DNA of 64,000 nt from an uncultured Cellulophaga sp. (GTDB lineage Bacteria > Bacteroidota > Bacteroidia > Flavobacteriales > Flavobacteriaceae), in NCBI GenBank assembly GCA_947496695.1, contig CANMEI010000002.1:248001-312000 (forward strand), given 5' to 3'. Numbering within the stretch: position 1 is the stretch's first letter; each line of letters begins with the position of its first letter. The notes below the pieces were generated by a model. That model searched no databases. It was given only the letters and a program-made list of their open reading frames with translations, and was not told where the DNA came from. The position numbers were made by a program, and so were the translations under genes. Shown here one piece after another: positions 1-10,021 of this stretch.

Positions 1-963
1 TTCAACAGCATTATCTAAATCTTCTTTAGAATGTACCATTACCGTAATTTCATCGGCCAAACGTTTTTGTAACACACGTAAATGTGGTGCCTGCTTATGC
101 TCTTCAATTAAGGCTTTAATCTCTTCTTTTGTTAAAAAAGTAAATATTTTTATATATTTTTCTGCATCAACATCAGAAGTATTTAACCAATATTGGTAAA
201 ATTTATAAGGTGATGTTCTATTTGCATCTAACCAAACATTGCCGCCTTCTGTTTTTCCAAATTTTGTACCATCAGCTTTTGTAATTAATGGGCATGTTAA
301 GGCATAACCTTTGCCACCACCAATACGTCTAATTAATTCTGTACCAGTAGTAATATTACCCCATTGGTCACTACCGCCCATTTGCAACGTACAGTTATGC
401 TCCTTAAACAAGTGTAAAAAATCATATCCTTGCACCAATTGGTAGGTAAATTCTGTGAAAGACATTCCTTCCTTAGCTTCAGATGACAACCTCTTTTTTA
501 CAGAATCTTTTGCCATCATGTAATTTACCGTAATATGCTTACCTACGTCACGAATAAATTCAAGAAAAGAAAAATCTTTCATCCAGTCATAGTTATTCAC
601 TAAAATAGCAGCATTAGCAGCATCACTACTAAAATCTAAAAAACGAGAAAGTTGTCCTTTTAATGCATCTTGATTATGGCGTAGTGTTTTTTCATCTAAT
701 AAATTACGCTCTGCAGATTTACCAGAAGGATCACCAATCATTCCTGTAGCACCTCCAATAAGAGCATAAGGCTTATGACCTGCAAGTTGAAAGTGACGCA
801 ACATCATTACACCAACTAAGTGCCCAATATGTAAAGAATCTGCCGTAGGATCTATACCAACATAAGCCGATTGCATTTCACTCATTAAATGCTCTTCTGT
901 TCCTGGCATTGCATCATGCAACATACCTCTCCATGTTAATTCTGCTACAAAATTGGTCTTCAT
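1..963 (-). CDS. tyrS: Tyrosyl-tRNA synthetase, 3' end outside the window
   Basis: Attaches tyrosine to tRNA-Tyr in the cytoplasm. Reading leftwards from the ATG at 963, the protein begins [17 protein letters not shown] and stays open for 321 codons to the window edge. The class I HIGH motif is visible ([10 protein letters not shown], near residue 45). The second signature appears as [10 protein letters not shown], the KFGKT form of KMSKS usual in TyrRS. The S4-like C-terminal domain has just begun at the edge, so roughly 100 residues are missing. A TATATTTG element at 989-996 (minus strand), about 25 bases before the ATG, is a plausible -7 promoter element; no clear -33 box is visible. Confidence 0.95.
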   Translation of the reverse strand, partial: MKTNFVAELTWRGMLHDAMPGTEEHLMSEMQSAYVGIDPTADSLHIGHLVGVMMLRHFQLAGHKPYALIGGATGMIGDPSGKSAERNLLDEKTLRHNQDALKGQLSRFLDFSSDAANAAILVNNYDWMKDFSFLEFIRDVGKHITVNYMMAKDSVKKRLSSEAKEGMSFTEFTYQLVQGYDFLHLFKEHNCTLQMGGSDQWGNITTGTELIRRIGGGKGYALTCPLITKADGTKFGKTEGGNVWLDANRTSPYKFYQYWLNTSDVDAEKYIKIFTFLTKEEIKALIEEHKQAPHLRVLQKRLADEITVMVHSKEDLDNAVE

Positions 964-1064
964 TTTTATTAATTTTTTAAACGAATTGCAAATATAAAAG
1001 AAATGCACTGTTTTAATGGTGCATAAATTTGAATAAATACAGTTGTATTACCTATTTTTAAACC

Positions 1065-2072
1065 ATGATTTTAGTAACTGGTGGTACAGGGTTAGTGGGA
1101 GCACATTTATTGGTTGAGTTGACTAAAACTGAAACTAAGATAATTGCTACCCGAAGAGAGAATAGTGACTTAAATAAAGTTGAAAAAATATTCTCATATT
1201 ATTTAGATAATTATCAAGAATTTTTTTCTAAAATTAAATGGGTTATTGCTGATTTAAATGATATACCATCTCTTGAAATTGCTTTTGAGCATATTACTCA
1301 TGTTTATCATTGCGCGGCATTAATATCTTTTAACCCAAGAGATTACAAAAAACTGCATAAAATAAATTGTGAAGGCACAGCAAATATTGTAAACATTTGC
1401 ATTGCAAATAATATTAAAAAATTAAGTTACATAAGCTCTATAGCTACTATTGGAAAAGAAGTAAATATTAACAATGTTAATGAAGAGTCTGACTGGAATA
1501 GTAAAGATGCTAATGTATATGCCTTAACAAAATACGAAGCCGAAATGGAAGTTTGGCGTGGCTCTCAAGAGGGACTTAATATTGCTATAATAAATCCTGG
1601 AGTTATTTTAGGTCCTGGTTTTTGGAGTTCTGGTAGTGGAACATTATTTCCCACTGCATCAAAAGGATACAACTATTATCCACCAGGTGGTACAGGGTTT
1701 GTTTCAGTAAATGATGTAGTTCAATTACTATTATTAAGCATGAATTCAAACATCAATAAAGAACGATTTATTTGCATAGGAGAAAATTTAAAGTACAAAA
1801 ATGTATTAGCAACAATATGTACCATTTTAGATATAAAAGCACCTACTAAAGAACTCAAAATTTGGCAACTTAAAGTATTGTCTAGTTTAGATTGGGTAAG
1901 CAATGTACTGTTTAATACTGAGAGAAAAATTACTAAAAACAACCTAAAATCTATAGACGAAAGAAAAATATATAGCAATAAAAAAGCTACAACAACTTTT
2001 AATTACGAGTTTGAGAAAATTGAAAAAAGTTTAATTTATTGTGCTAAAATATTTAAGCAAGAAAATAATTAA
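1065..2072 (+). CDS. NAD-dependent epimerase/dehydratase family protein (extended SDR)
   Basis: A 335-residue oxidoreductase of the extended short-chain dehydrogenase fold. The N-terminus MILVTGGTGLVG is the Rossmann glycine motif, and YALTKYEAE carries the catalytic YxxxK pair near residue 150. The shape resembles dihydroflavonol-4-reductase or NAD-epimerase proteins; the substrate cannot be told from sequence. A TAAATTTG element at 1024-1031 sits about 33 bases upstream and is a likely -7 promoter element. The gene is divergent from tyrS and overlaps the convergent DUF4296 gene by 4 bases at its 3' end. Confidence 0.85.
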   Translation: MILVTGGTGLVGAHLLVELTKTETKIIATRRENSDLNKVEKIFSYYLDNYQEFFSKIKWVIADLNDIPSLEIAFEHITHVYHCAALISFNPRDYKKLHKINCEGTANIVNICIANNIKKLSYISSIATIGKEVNINNVNEESDWNSKDANVYALTKYEAEMEVWRGSQEGLNIAIINPGVILGPGFWSSGSGTLFPTASKGYNYYPPGGTGFVSVNDVVQLLLLSMNSNINKERFICIGENLKYKNVLATICTILDIKAPTKELKIWQLKVLSSLDWVSNVLFNTERKITKNNLKSIDERKIYSNKKATTTFNYEFEKIEKSLIYCAKIFKQENN

Positions 2073-2482
2073 TCTCTACTTTTTTTTGCCTGTAGACTAT
2101 CTACCTTTTTAATCTTAGCAATACTATCTTGGGTTTTCTTAAGTGCTTTTTCTTCTTTTACTTCATCTAAATCAGCAACCAACTTACTTTCAACCCCTTC
2201 ATATATTTCTTCATATACTATTGGAGTTGAAGCATAATACAAGTCACTACTCACAAATTGAGTACTATCAATTTTATACTTTGTAAATATAAAATTCATC
2301 GCATCTATTTTATTTTCAACCAAAATGTCATTATCTGTATTTTTAGCAGCTGCTAAAACTACTAAATCGTAATAAACATCAGTCATTTGCTCCTTTGAAA
2401 TAAGGTTTTCCGGTTTTTCAACAAGTTTTTCAACACAAGAAACTACTGCTAGAAACAAAAAAATAAATCCGATTTTTTTCAT
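2069..2482 (-). CDS. DUF4296 lipoprotein
   Basis: A 137-residue putative lipoprotein. The signal peptide ends in the lipobox LAVVSC, so the mature protein would be anchored by Cys16. The segment around PENLISKEQMTDVYYDLVVL matches the DUF4296 family as I remember it, which is common next to dihydroorotase in flavobacteria. The C-terminal third is lysine-rich and predicted to be helical. It starts 3 bases after the stop of pyrC and is probably co-transcribed with it. Function is unknown. Confidence 0.75.
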   Translation of the reverse strand: MKKIGFIFLFLAVVSCVEKLVEKPENLISKEQMTDVYYDLVVLAAAKNTDNDILVENKIDAMNFIFTKYKIDSTQFVSSDLYYASTPIVYEEIYEGVESKLVADLDEVKEEKALKKTQDSIAKIKKVDSLQAKKSRD

Positions 2483-2485
2483 AGA

Positions 2486-3817
2486 TTATCTATTAAAAGT
2501 AAGGCGTTTAGCATTTTTTTCTTCAGAGAAACGTCCGTTTTCATAAGCCAAATGTCCGTTTACAAATGTATGAGATATTCCTGATTTAAATGTAGTTCCT
2601 TCAAAAGGGGACCACCCACATTTGTAGACTATGTTTTCCTTTGAAACTGTCCAAGAATTATTTAAATCTGCAATAACTAAATCTGCAAAATACCCTTCAC
2701 GCACATACCCTCTTTTTTCTATCTGAAAAAGTATTGCCGGGTTGTGACACATTTTTTCTACAATTTTCTCTAAACTGATAATACCTTGATGGTATTTCTC
2801 CAACATTGCTGGTAAAGCATGTTGCACTAATGGACCTCCTGAAGGTGCGTTAGTATACACATTATCTTTTTCTTCAATTGTGTGTGGTGCATGATCTGTT
2901 GCTAAAACATCTATTCTATCATCTAAAAAAGCTTCCCATAATTGCGCTCTATCTTCTGCTGTTTTTACGGCAGGATTCCATTTTATTAATGATCCTTTTG
3001 TTTTATAATCCTCATCAGAAAACCATAAATGATGTAAACAAACTTCAGCTGTAATTTTTTTATCTTTTAACGGTATATCATTTCTAAACAAAGCCGTTTC
3101 TATTCCTGTTGACAAATGAAAAACATGAAATCTTGCTCCTGTTTTTTTAGCCAATTCAATAGCATTAGAAGAAGATAAATAGCACGCTTCAGCACTTCTA
3201 ATTAACGGATGGTATTCCATTGGAATATCGTCCCCATACTTTTCTTTATATGCTGCTAAATTATTTTTTATAGTAGTTTCATCTTCACAATGGGCTGAAA
3301 TTACCATTTCGGTATTTCTAAAAATACCTTCAATAACTTCTTCTTTATCTACTAACATATTCCCTGTAGATGAGCCTAAAAAAAGCTTTACACCTGAACA
3401 TGCATTTTTATCTAATTTTTTAAGTTCTTCTAAATTATCATTAGTACCGCCAAACAAAAAGGAGTAGTTTGCGTATGAGCTTTTAGCCCCCATAGCAAAT
3501 TTTTTTTCAAGCTTTTCAATAGTTGTGGTTTGTGGGTTGGTATTAGGTTGCTCCATAAAAGTTGTAATACCACCTGCAACTGCTGCTCTACTTTCACTAG
3601 CAATATTTCCTTTATGGGTTAAGCCTGGTTCTCTAAAATGCACCTGATCATCAATAACACCCGGAAATACATACTTGCCATTAGCATCAATAACTTTGGC
3701 TTGAGCATCTGAAATATCAGAACTTATTTTTATAATAATATCATCTTGAATAAGAATATCTGCAACCTTTTGCGAATTCTCATTTACTACAGTTGCATTT
3801 TTGATTAAATATTTCAT
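2486..3817 (-). CDS. pyrC: Dihydroorotase
   Basis: Catalyses the reversible cyclisation of carbamoyl-aspartate to dihydroorotate in pyrimidine synthesis. The 443-residue protein has the amidohydrolase barrel motifs: PGVIDDQVHFREPG near residue 52, SAHCED near 175, FHVFHLST near 230 and ATDHAPHT near 305. The first metal-site motif, normally DxHxH, reads DDQVH, so one zinc-binding histidine is glutamine (Gln58). I recall the same form in other Bacteroidota dihydroorotases. The gene overlaps the upstream glycosyltransferase by one base (TAATG) and is followed by the DUF4296 gene. Confidence 0.93.
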   Translation of the reverse strand: MKYLIKNATVVNENSQKVADILIQDDIIIKISSDISDAQAKVIDANGKYVFPGVIDDQVHFREPGLTHKGNIASESRAAVAGGITTFMEQPNTNPQTTTIEKLEKKFAMGAKSSYANYSFLFGGTNDNLEELKKLDKNACSGVKLFLGSSTGNMLVDKEEVIEGIFRNTEMVISAHCEDETTIKNNLAAYKEKYGDDIPMEYHPLIRSAEACYLSSSNAIELAKKTGARFHVFHLSTGIETALFRNDIPLKDKKITAEVCLHHLWFSDEDYKTKGSLIKWNPAVKTAEDRAQLWEAFLDDRIDVLATDHAPHTIEEKDNVYTNAPSGGPLVQHALPAMLEKYHQGIISLEKIVEKMCHNPAILFQIEKRGYVREGYFADLVIADLNNSWTVSKENIVYKCGWSPFEGTTFKSGISHTFVNGHLAYENGRFSEEKNAKRLTFNR

Positions 3818-4551
3818 TATCCTTTAAAATTATTTTTACGGAATAAACTCATCCATTTCATTTTTAAAACTCCAAATATAGCTTCACGTACAATTGAGGA
3901 GGTCATTTTTGATTTTCCCAATACACGATCCGTAAAAACTATAGGCACTTCTACAATATTATATTTTCGTAAATGTGCTCTAAATTTCATTTCAATCTGA
4001 AATGCATACCCTACAAAATGTACTGCTGATAAATCTATAGTTTCTAGCACATGACGTTTATAACACATAAATCCCGCTGTTGGGTCATGAACGCGCATTC
4101 CCGTAAATATTTTCACATAAAATGAAGCACCATACGACAAAAGTACGCGGTGTAATGGCCAATTTACAACATTAACACCTTTTACATAACGTGAGCCCAC
4201 AGCAACATCTGCACCTTGAACACAAGCATTATACAAACGAATTAAATCGGCTGGTGTATGAGAAAAATCAGCATCCATCTCAAAAATATAATCATACTTT
4301 TTCTCAATAGCCCATCTAAACCCGTGAATATATGCAGTACCCAAGCCTGCTTTTTCTTTACGAACTTCTATAAATAATTTACCAGAAAACTCTTTTTGCA
4401 ACTCGTTAACCTTAGTCGCTGTACCGTCAGGAGAATTATCATCAACAATTAAAACATGAAATTCTTTTTCTAAATTAAAAACAACACGAATAATTGCTTC
4501 TATATTTTCAATTTCATTATATGTTGGGATAATTACTAAACTATCAATCAT
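3817..4551 (-). CDS. Polyprenol monophosphomannose synthase-like glycosyltransferase (GT2)
   Basis: A 244-residue GT2 enzyme. DSLVIIPTYNEIENIEAII is the N-terminal nucleotide-binding strand, VDDNSPDGT the next acidic motif, and FEMDADFSH the DxD-type metal site. The pattern matches dolichol-phosphate mannosyltransferase (DPM1-like) enzymes, which load a sugar onto a polyprenyl carrier at the cytoplasmic side of the membrane. No C-terminal membrane segments are seen, as in the soluble DPM1 form. It heads a minus-strand operon with pyrC and the DUF4296 gene. The divergent GT39 gene at 4715 would be a natural user of such a lipid-linked sugar. Confidence 0.85.
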   Translation of the reverse strand: MIDSLVIIPTYNEIENIEAIIRVVFNLEKEFHVLIVDDNSPDGTATKVNELQKEFSGKLFIEVRKEKAGLGTAYIHGFRWAIEKKYDYIFEMDADFSHTPADLIRLYNACVQGADVAVGSRYVKGVNVVNWPLHRVLLSYGASFYVKIFTGMRVHDPTAGFMCYKRHVLETIDLSAVHFVGYAFQIEMKFRAHLRKYNIVEVPIVFTDRVLGKSKMTSSIVREAIFGVLKMKWMSLFRKNNFKG

Positions 4552-4683
4552 TAATTTAAATCTATGTGCTACAAAAATAACTTTTTTATGATGTTAACGA
4601 AATTAGCTTAAATCATTTATGTTTTTTTTAGAAGTTTCTTTAACGGATTTTAATAAAATTAAGAGGCAATATTTTATTATTCG

Positions 4684-4691
4684 TAATTTTG
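4684..4691 (+). promoter_or_regulatory. -7 promoter element of the GT39 gene
   Basis: TAATTTTG matches the Bacteroidota TAnnTTTG element and lies 23 bases before the ATG at 4715. It falls inside the longer reading frame that opens at 4619, which argues for 4715 as the real start. No convincing -33 box is visible. Confidence 0.5.
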
Positions 4692-4714
4692 CAAAAAATT
4701 TGTTTTTATATAAA

Positions 4715-6385
4715 ATGCAGAAACTTCCTAAATTATTTATCTATATACTAGCACTCATTTTTGTTATAAACCTTGTACAAAGTAATTTTACAGATTTAAT
4801 TTATGACGAAGCTTATTATTGGTATTATTCACAAAATATGGCTTGGGGGTATTTTGATCACCCACCAATGGTTGCTTTTTTAATTAAAATAAGCAGTTTT
4901 TTATTTAATGGCGAGCTTGGAGTCCGTTTTATGAGTTGTGTACTTTCTGTAGGCACTTTAATATTGCTTTGGCTACAAGTAGATAATCCTAAAAAAAAGG
5001 ATTATGTGTTTCATTTTTTTGTATTAACCTGCTCCATGACCTTACTCACTGCTTATGGATTTTTAACGTTGCCAGATACACCTTTACTATTTTTTACCGC
5101 TCTATTTTTATATGTCTACAAAAAATTTATTACAAACCCATCTGTACTACTTGCTTTAAGCCTTGGAGTTATTATGAGTGCTTTAATGTACAGCAAATAC
5201 CATGCGGTACTAGTTATAGTTTTTGTATTATTATCAAACCTTAAACTACTTACAAATAAGCTTGCATGGCTAGCTGTAATTGTATCATTAATTGGGTATG
5301 CACCACATTTATTATGGTTGTATGAAAATGATTTTGTCTCTATAAAATATCATTTGTTTGAACGTCCAAACAGAGCATATGATCTTAATGATTTTACTAT
5401 AGGTTTCTTCGTAAATTTATTAGCAATTTTTGGTTTGCCATTTTTTTGGATTTATAAAGCTTTAATAAAAACAACTAGTAAAGATTTATATACTAAAGCC
5501 TTATTATTTTTAACCTACGGAACAATTCTATTTTTCTTCATATCTAGTTTTAATAGAAGAATACAAACACAATGGATTATAGTAATTTCTATTTCTTTAG
5601 CTATTATTGCTTTTAACTACATGATTGAAAATAAAAATGCTAGAAAATGGATTTTCAGATTAGGAATAGTAAATATTGTAATATTATCTATTGCTCGTTT
5701 CGCTCTTGTATTTGAAGAAATTTCACCTATACATTATGAGTCTCATGGAAATAAAGAATGGGTACAATCTTTACATAAAAAAGCTGGTGATACTCCTGTA
5801 ATTTTTGAAAATTCATACAGAAAAACACCTATGTATCAGTTTTATTCTGGCATACCTTCTTTCTCTTTAAATAATGTTTGGTACCGTAGAGACCAATATT
5901 CAATTGATAATAGTGAAGGTTTTATGCAACATAAAAATGTATTTTATGTGAATAAATACGAAAGTAAAAATGAAGCTTTTGAATTTCTTATAGGTGGTAC
6001 AGAGGTCAACCATGCAAAATATATTGAGAATTTTGAATCTTTCCGAAAGTTAAGGTGCATACTTGATGAAGAAGAAATAAACAAAAATACTAATGAAGCT
6101 ATTACTTTAAAAGTATACAACCCTTATACTGAAGATATAGCATTAAGCAAATTAAAATTTAATATTGCATATCATAATCAATATAAAAGACCTAAAGAGA
6201 TTGTACCTGTTACTGTACAGCAAAAAGATATTGAAAATAAAGTTTTAAAAGCAAAAGATACTACTTACTTTAGTTTTAAACTACCAAAATATAAAATGGA
6301 AAACCCAGGTTATTTTAAAGTAGCTATTTCTGAAAATAGTTTTTACCCAGGCTTGAATGGAGATAATATTAAATTAGTAGAATAA
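4715..6385 (+). CDS. Membrane glycosyltransferase, GT39/ArnT-like
   Basis: A 556-residue integral membrane protein of the dolichyl-phosphate-mannose mannosyltransferase superfamily (GT39/PMT_2, ArnT-like). After the first membrane helix it shows YDEAYYWYYSQNMAWGYFDHPP, the typical acidic first periplasmic loop with the catalytic aspartate, followed by about ten further hydrophobic segments. The C-terminal 150 residues are soluble and presumably periplasmic. It should move a sugar from a polyprenyl-phosphate donor to a lipid or protein acceptor. I chose the internal ATG (MQKLPKLF) because a promoter-like element lies between it and the in-frame ATG at 4619. Confidence 0.85.
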   Translation: MQKLPKLFIYILALIFVINLVQSNFTDLIYDEAYYWYYSQNMAWGYFDHPPMVAFLIKISSFLFNGELGVRFMSCVLSVGTLILLWLQVDNPKKKDYVFHFFVLTCSMTLLTAYGFLTLPDTPLLFFTALFLYVYKKFITNPSVLLALSLGVIMSALMYSKYHAVLVIVFVLLSNLKLLTNKLAWLAVIVSLIGYAPHLLWLYENDFVSIKYHLFERPNRAYDLNDFTIGFFVNLLAIFGLPFFWIYKALIKTTSKDLYTKALLFLTYGTILFFFISSFNRRIQTQWIIVISISLAIIAFNYMIENKNARKWIFRLGIVNIVILSIARFALVFEEISPIHYESHGNKEWVQSLHKKAGDTPVIFENSYRKTPMYQFYSGIPSFSLNNVWYRRDQYSIDNSEGFMQHKNVFYVNKYESKNEAFEFLIGGTEVNHAKYIENFESFRKLRCILDEEEINKNTNEAITLKVYNPYTEDIALSKLKFNIAYHNQYKRPKEIVPVTVQQKDIENKVLKAKDTTYFSFKLPKYKMENPGYFKVAISENSFYPGLNGDNIKLVE

Positions 6386-6395
6386 AGCAATTTTT

Positions 6396-7055
6396 ATGAA
6401 TGATGCCATTTTAAGAAACGTACAAAGTATAGATTGGATTACCATTGTCCTTTGCTGTAGTATTGTGGCATTAGTAATTGCAAAAAGTTTGTTTTACAAT
6501 CGTTTTTTAAACTTTATCATCCTTCCTTTTAATAATAAATACATTTTTTTATACAACAAAAAAGAAAAATTATCACATTGGTTCAATGTATTTTTATCAA
6601 TTTTTCAGGTCTTAAATTTAGCTTTATTCCTCTTTATACTAAATAAAATTTTCTCGTTTAGCACACAAAGCAAAACACCAACACTGTATTTTATTATACT
6701 AGGTGTTTTATTGATTTTCTTTATTGTAAAAATTTTCTTTCAATTAGGTAACGCCTTTATTTTTAATATCTCAGGGGAAATAGCAGAATATCTTTTTAAA
6801 AAAATATCCTATTTAAACTACAGTAGTTTTATTATGTTTACGGCAAATATTCTGCTCACATATGTGCTAAAAGACTCAAAAACTGTAGCTTATACATGTA
6901 TATTTTTAATACTACTAATTAATACCATTGGATGGGTGACTGTAATAAAAAATTATCAAAAATTAATAACAAATAATTTTTTATATTTTATTTTGTACCT
7001 TTGCACACTCGAAATTGCACCCATAGTGCTAATTGGAGACTACTTTAAAGACTGA
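6396..7055 (+). CDS. DUF4271 membrane protein
   Basis: A 219-residue protein with about six hydrophobic helices, matching the DUF4271 family of Bacteroidota by its size, its YNKKEKLSHWFNVFL segment and its place directly before uroporphyrinogen-III synthase. It starts 10 bases after the GT39 stop. Its stop overlaps the next start as TGATG, which implies translational coupling with hemD. The function is not known to me. The pairing with hemD may only be a shared transcript. Confidence 0.75.
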   Translation: MNDAILRNVQSIDWITIVLCCSIVALVIAKSLFYNRFLNFIILPFNNKYIFLYNKKEKLSHWFNVFLSIFQVLNLALFLFILNKIFSFSTQSKTPTLYFIILGVLLIFFIVKIFFQLGNAFIFNISGEIAEYLFKKISYLNYSSFIMFTANILLTYVLKDSKTVAYTCIFLILLINTIGWVTVIKNYQKLITNNFLYFILYLCTLEIAPIVLIGDYFKD

Positions 7056-7807
7056 TGTACATGAAAGTAAAAACAATTTTGGTGTCCCAACCAGAGCCAA
7101 AGATGGAAAACTCCCCATATTCAAGACTTATTGATAAAGAAAAGGTAAAAGTTGACTTTAGACCTTTCATTCATGTTGAAGGAGTTGATGCTAAAACTGT
7201 AAGACAGCAAAAAATAGATTTAAGTAATTTTACTGCTATTATTTTAACTAGTAGAAATGCTGTAGATCACTTTTTTAGAATTGCAGACGAAATGCGATTT
7301 AAAGTTCCTGACACGATGAAGTATTTTTGCCAGTCAGAAGCTGTTGCTTACTATTTACAAAAATATGTAGTTTATAGAAAGCGTAAAATTTATGTAGGAA
7401 AAATGAATTTTCAAGATCTCTCTACACTTTTCAAAAAGTATAAAGATGAAAAATTCTTATTACCATCTTCTGATAGCCTTAAAGCTATAGTTCCTGAAAC
7501 TTTAGATAAATTAGGTTTAAACTGGACTAGAGGTATATTTTACAAAACTGTAGTAAGTGATTTATCTGACTTAAAAAATGTGTATTATGACATTTTAGTT
7601 TTCTTTAGCCCTTCAGGAATAGAATCTTTATTAAAGAATTTCCCTGATTTTAAACAAAACGAAACTAGAATTGCTGTATTTGGCAACTCTACAGTAAAAG
7701 CTGCTACTGAAGCTGGACTTAGAATTGATATTAAGGCACCAACGCCTGAAACACCTTCTATGACAATGGCTTTACAAAAATACATTACTGTTATTAATAA
7801 AAAATAA
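7055..7807 (+). CDS. hemD: Uroporphyrinogen-III synthase
   Basis: Closes and inverts ring D of the linear hydroxymethylbilane to form uroporphyrinogen III in haem and sirohaem synthesis. The 250-residue protein has the two-lobe HemD pattern: VKTILVSQPEP at the start, FTAIILTSRNAVDHFF near residue 65, and DILVFFSPSGIESLL near 180, then a C-terminal lobe with AVFGNSTVKAATEAG. HemD sequences diverge widely, but these signatures are usual for the Bacteroidota form. Either ATG at 7055 or the one two codons later could be used. A strong hairpin terminator follows. Confidence 0.85.
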   Translation: MYMKVKTILVSQPEPKMENSPYSRLIDKEKVKVDFRPFIHVEGVDAKTVRQQKIDLSNFTAIILTSRNAVDHFFRIADEMRFKVPDTMKYFCQSEAVAYYLQKYVVYRKRKIYVGKMNFQDLSTLFKKYKDEKFLLPSSDSLKAIVPETLDKLGLNWTRGIFYKTVVSDLSDLKNVYYDILVFFSPSGIESLLKNFPDFKQNETRIAVFGNSTVKAATEAGLRIDIKAPTPETPSMTMALQKYITVINKK

Positions 7808-7834
7808 GCTTTTGTAAAAAGCTGTTCTTTTATA

Positions 7835-7868
7835 AAAAAGCCTCTTATTTAAAAATAAGAGGCTTTTT
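7835..7868. terminator. Bidirectional terminator between hemD and pckA
   Basis: A perfect 15-base stem (arms 7835-7849 and 7854-7868) with a 4-base loop. The arms end in A and T runs, so it can act on both the plus-strand hemD transcript and the convergent pckA transcript. Confidence 0.9.
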
Positions 7869-7876
7869 CTTTTTAT

Positions 7877-9484
7877 TTAAAATGCATATCGTTGTGGACC
7901 TCCACGTCTTATTTCTTCGTTTGCATAAGACTCAAATTTTTTAAAATTTTCTCTAAAAGCATTAGATAACTTAAATGCAGTTTTATAATACTTCTCATCG
8001 TCATTCCATGTAGTTCTAGGGCTTAAGACACTTGTAGGCACTCCTGGACATTCCCTAGGTTGCGCCACACCAAAAACAGAGTGAATATGGTATTTATCAT
8101 ATGAATACAAACCTAAATCACCATTTAAAGCTGCTGTAATCATTGCTCTTGTATATTTTAATTTCATTCTGGTTCCTATACCGTAAGGTCCACCTGTCCA
8201 ACCCGTATTTACCAACCAAACATTTACACCTGCATCTATCATTTTTTTACTTAACATTTCGGCGTACTTAGTTGGGTGCAATGGCATAAATGGCGCACCA
8301 AAACAAGCTGAAAAATTAGGCGTAGGTTCTACAATACCAGCCTCAGTACCTGCAACTTTAGCCGTGTAACCTGATATAAAATGGTATGCCGCTTGACTAG
8401 GTGTTAATTTTGAAATTGGAGGCAAAACTCCAAAAGCATCAGCCGTTAAAAAAAATATATTTTTAGGATTTTCTCCTATTGATGGTACTTGAATATTATT
8501 TATATGATTTATCGGGTAACTAACTCTTGTATTTTGTGTAATTGAAGTATCTGCAAAATCGACCATACCATTAGCATCCATTTTCACATTCTCTAAAATG
8601 GCACCTTTTTTTATAGCTCCAAAAATATCAGGTTCATTTACTTCAGAAAGATTAATGACTTTAGCGTAACAACCACCTTCAAAATTAAAAACCGTATTTT
8701 CTTTAGTCCAACCATGCTCATCATCACCAATTAATTTTCTATTAGGGTCTGCCGACAATGTTGTTTTTCCTGTACCAGACAAACCGAAGAATATAGCAGT
8801 ATCATTATCTTTACCAATATTAGCTGAACAATGCATTGGCAACGTTTCTTTGTATACCGGAAGTATAAAGTTCAATGCAGAGAAAATACCTTTTTTAATT
8901 TCCCCTGTGTATCCTGTACCTCCAATAAGAGCTATTTTTTTTGAAAAGTTTAAAATTGCAAAATTATGTTGACGTGTACCATCACTAGCAACATCAGCCA
9001 TAAAACCAGGGGCATTCACAATAGTCCATTCAGGGTTAAAATTTTCCAATTCAGATTCTGTTGGACGTAAAAACATATTATAGGCAAACATGTTTGACCA
9101 CGGATACTCGTTTATAACCCTAATATTTAACTTATAATCTTCATCTGCACAAGCATACGAATCTCTTACATAAAGCTCTTTATCATTTAAATAATTTATT
9201 ACTTTATCATAAAGTTTATCAAAGGTATGAGGCTCAAATGGAATGTTAACATCTCCCCACCAAATTTTATCTTTGGTAATCTCATCTTTAACAATGAATC
9301 TATCTTTAGGAGATCTTCCTGTAAACTCTCCAGTTGTAATTGCAAGAGCTCCAGATGATGCTTCTTCACCCATTCCTTTTGCTAAAGTAATATCATGCAA
9401 TTCATCTGGCGAAAGTTGATAATTGATTTTACTACTTTTAATTCCGTAATTTTCCAACGAAATCGTTTTCGCAACTTTATTCAT
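7877..9484 (-). CDS. pckA: Phosphoenolpyruvate carboxykinase (ATP)
   Basis: Converts oxaloacetate and ATP to phosphoenolpyruvate and CO2, the entry to gluconeogenesis. The 535-residue protein has the kinase-1a P-loop GLSGTGKTTLS, the following DPNRKLIGDDEHGW metal-binding stretch and the substrate-binding FTGRSPKDRF segment near the N-terminus. The reading frame extends 18 codons upstream, but family length and the start MNKVAKTISLENYGI point to the ATG at 9484. Single gene, convergent with hemD. Confidence 0.95.
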   Translation of the reverse strand: MNKVAKTISLENYGIKSSKINYQLSPDELHDITLAKGMGEEASSGALAITTGEFTGRSPKDRFIVKDEITKDKIWWGDVNIPFEPHTFDKLYDKVINYLNDKELYVRDSYACADEDYKLNIRVINEYPWSNMFAYNMFLRPTESELENFNPEWTIVNAPGFMADVASDGTRQHNFAILNFSKKIALIGGTGYTGEIKKGIFSALNFILPVYKETLPMHCSANIGKDNDTAIFFGLSGTGKTTLSADPNRKLIGDDEHGWTKENTVFNFEGGCYAKVINLSEVNEPDIFGAIKKGAILENVKMDANGMVDFADTSITQNTRVSYPINHINNIQVPSIGENPKNIFFLTADAFGVLPPISKLTPSQAAYHFISGYTAKVAGTEAGIVEPTPNFSACFGAPFMPLHPTKYAEMLSKKMIDAGVNVWLVNTGWTGGPYGIGTRMKLKYTRAMITAALNGDLGLYSYDKYHIHSVFGVAQPRECPGVPTSVLSPRTTWNDDEKYYKTAFKLSNAFRENFKKFESYANEEIRRGGPQRYAF

Positions 9485-9566
9485 ATTGATAATATTTATA
9501 AGTTTTAACGACTTAAAATTATTAAAAATATAACACAATTGACTTATTTAACAAATAAATATAACA

Positions 9567-9947
9567 TTAAGACCTAAAATATCGAATTCCTAAAAATATC
9601 CAGCCCAAAATTAACAATAGACCACCTATAGGAGTTATAAAAGCAATACTCTTAAAATCAAAAGAAGTTAAATCATTGATTGCCAATAAGTAAATTGAAA
9701 AAGAAAAGAAAATAATACCTATTGTAAGCAACCAATATACCAATTTCTTCTTAGAAACTTCAATATTCACTATTGCCCCTAAAATAAGTAAAACAAAAGC
9801 ATGATACATTTGATACGTAACACCTGTTTTGAAAGAATCAAGCGCACTTTCAGTAAGCACACTTTTTAAGCCATGCGCCGCAAAAGCTCCAAGAATAACA
9901 GCCGTAGTTCCAAATATAATTCCCGTAGTGAAAATTGTTTTATTCAT
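9567..9947 (-). CDS. DUF423 small inner-membrane protein
   Basis: A 126-residue protein with four hydrophobic helices and the GAFAAHGLKSVL motif after the first helix, which identifies DUF423 (the YwdK/YgdD-like family). The molecular role is unknown. I place the start at MNKTIFTTGIIFG (9947), because the longer frame adds a non-conserved tail that runs into the intergenic space shared with the divergent gene at 10022. Confidence 0.8.
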   Translation of the reverse strand: MNKTIFTTGIIFGTTAVILGAFAAHGLKSVLTESALDSFKTGVTYQMYHAFVLLILGAIVNIEVSKKKLVYWLLTIGIIFFSFSIYLLAINDLTSFDFKSIAFITPIGGLLLILGWIFLGIRYFRS

Positions 9948-10021
9948 AACAATAATAATTAGTATTTTTACATATGCAACAAATTGATGTTGCTTGTATG
10001 ACACTATAAAGATACAAATCT

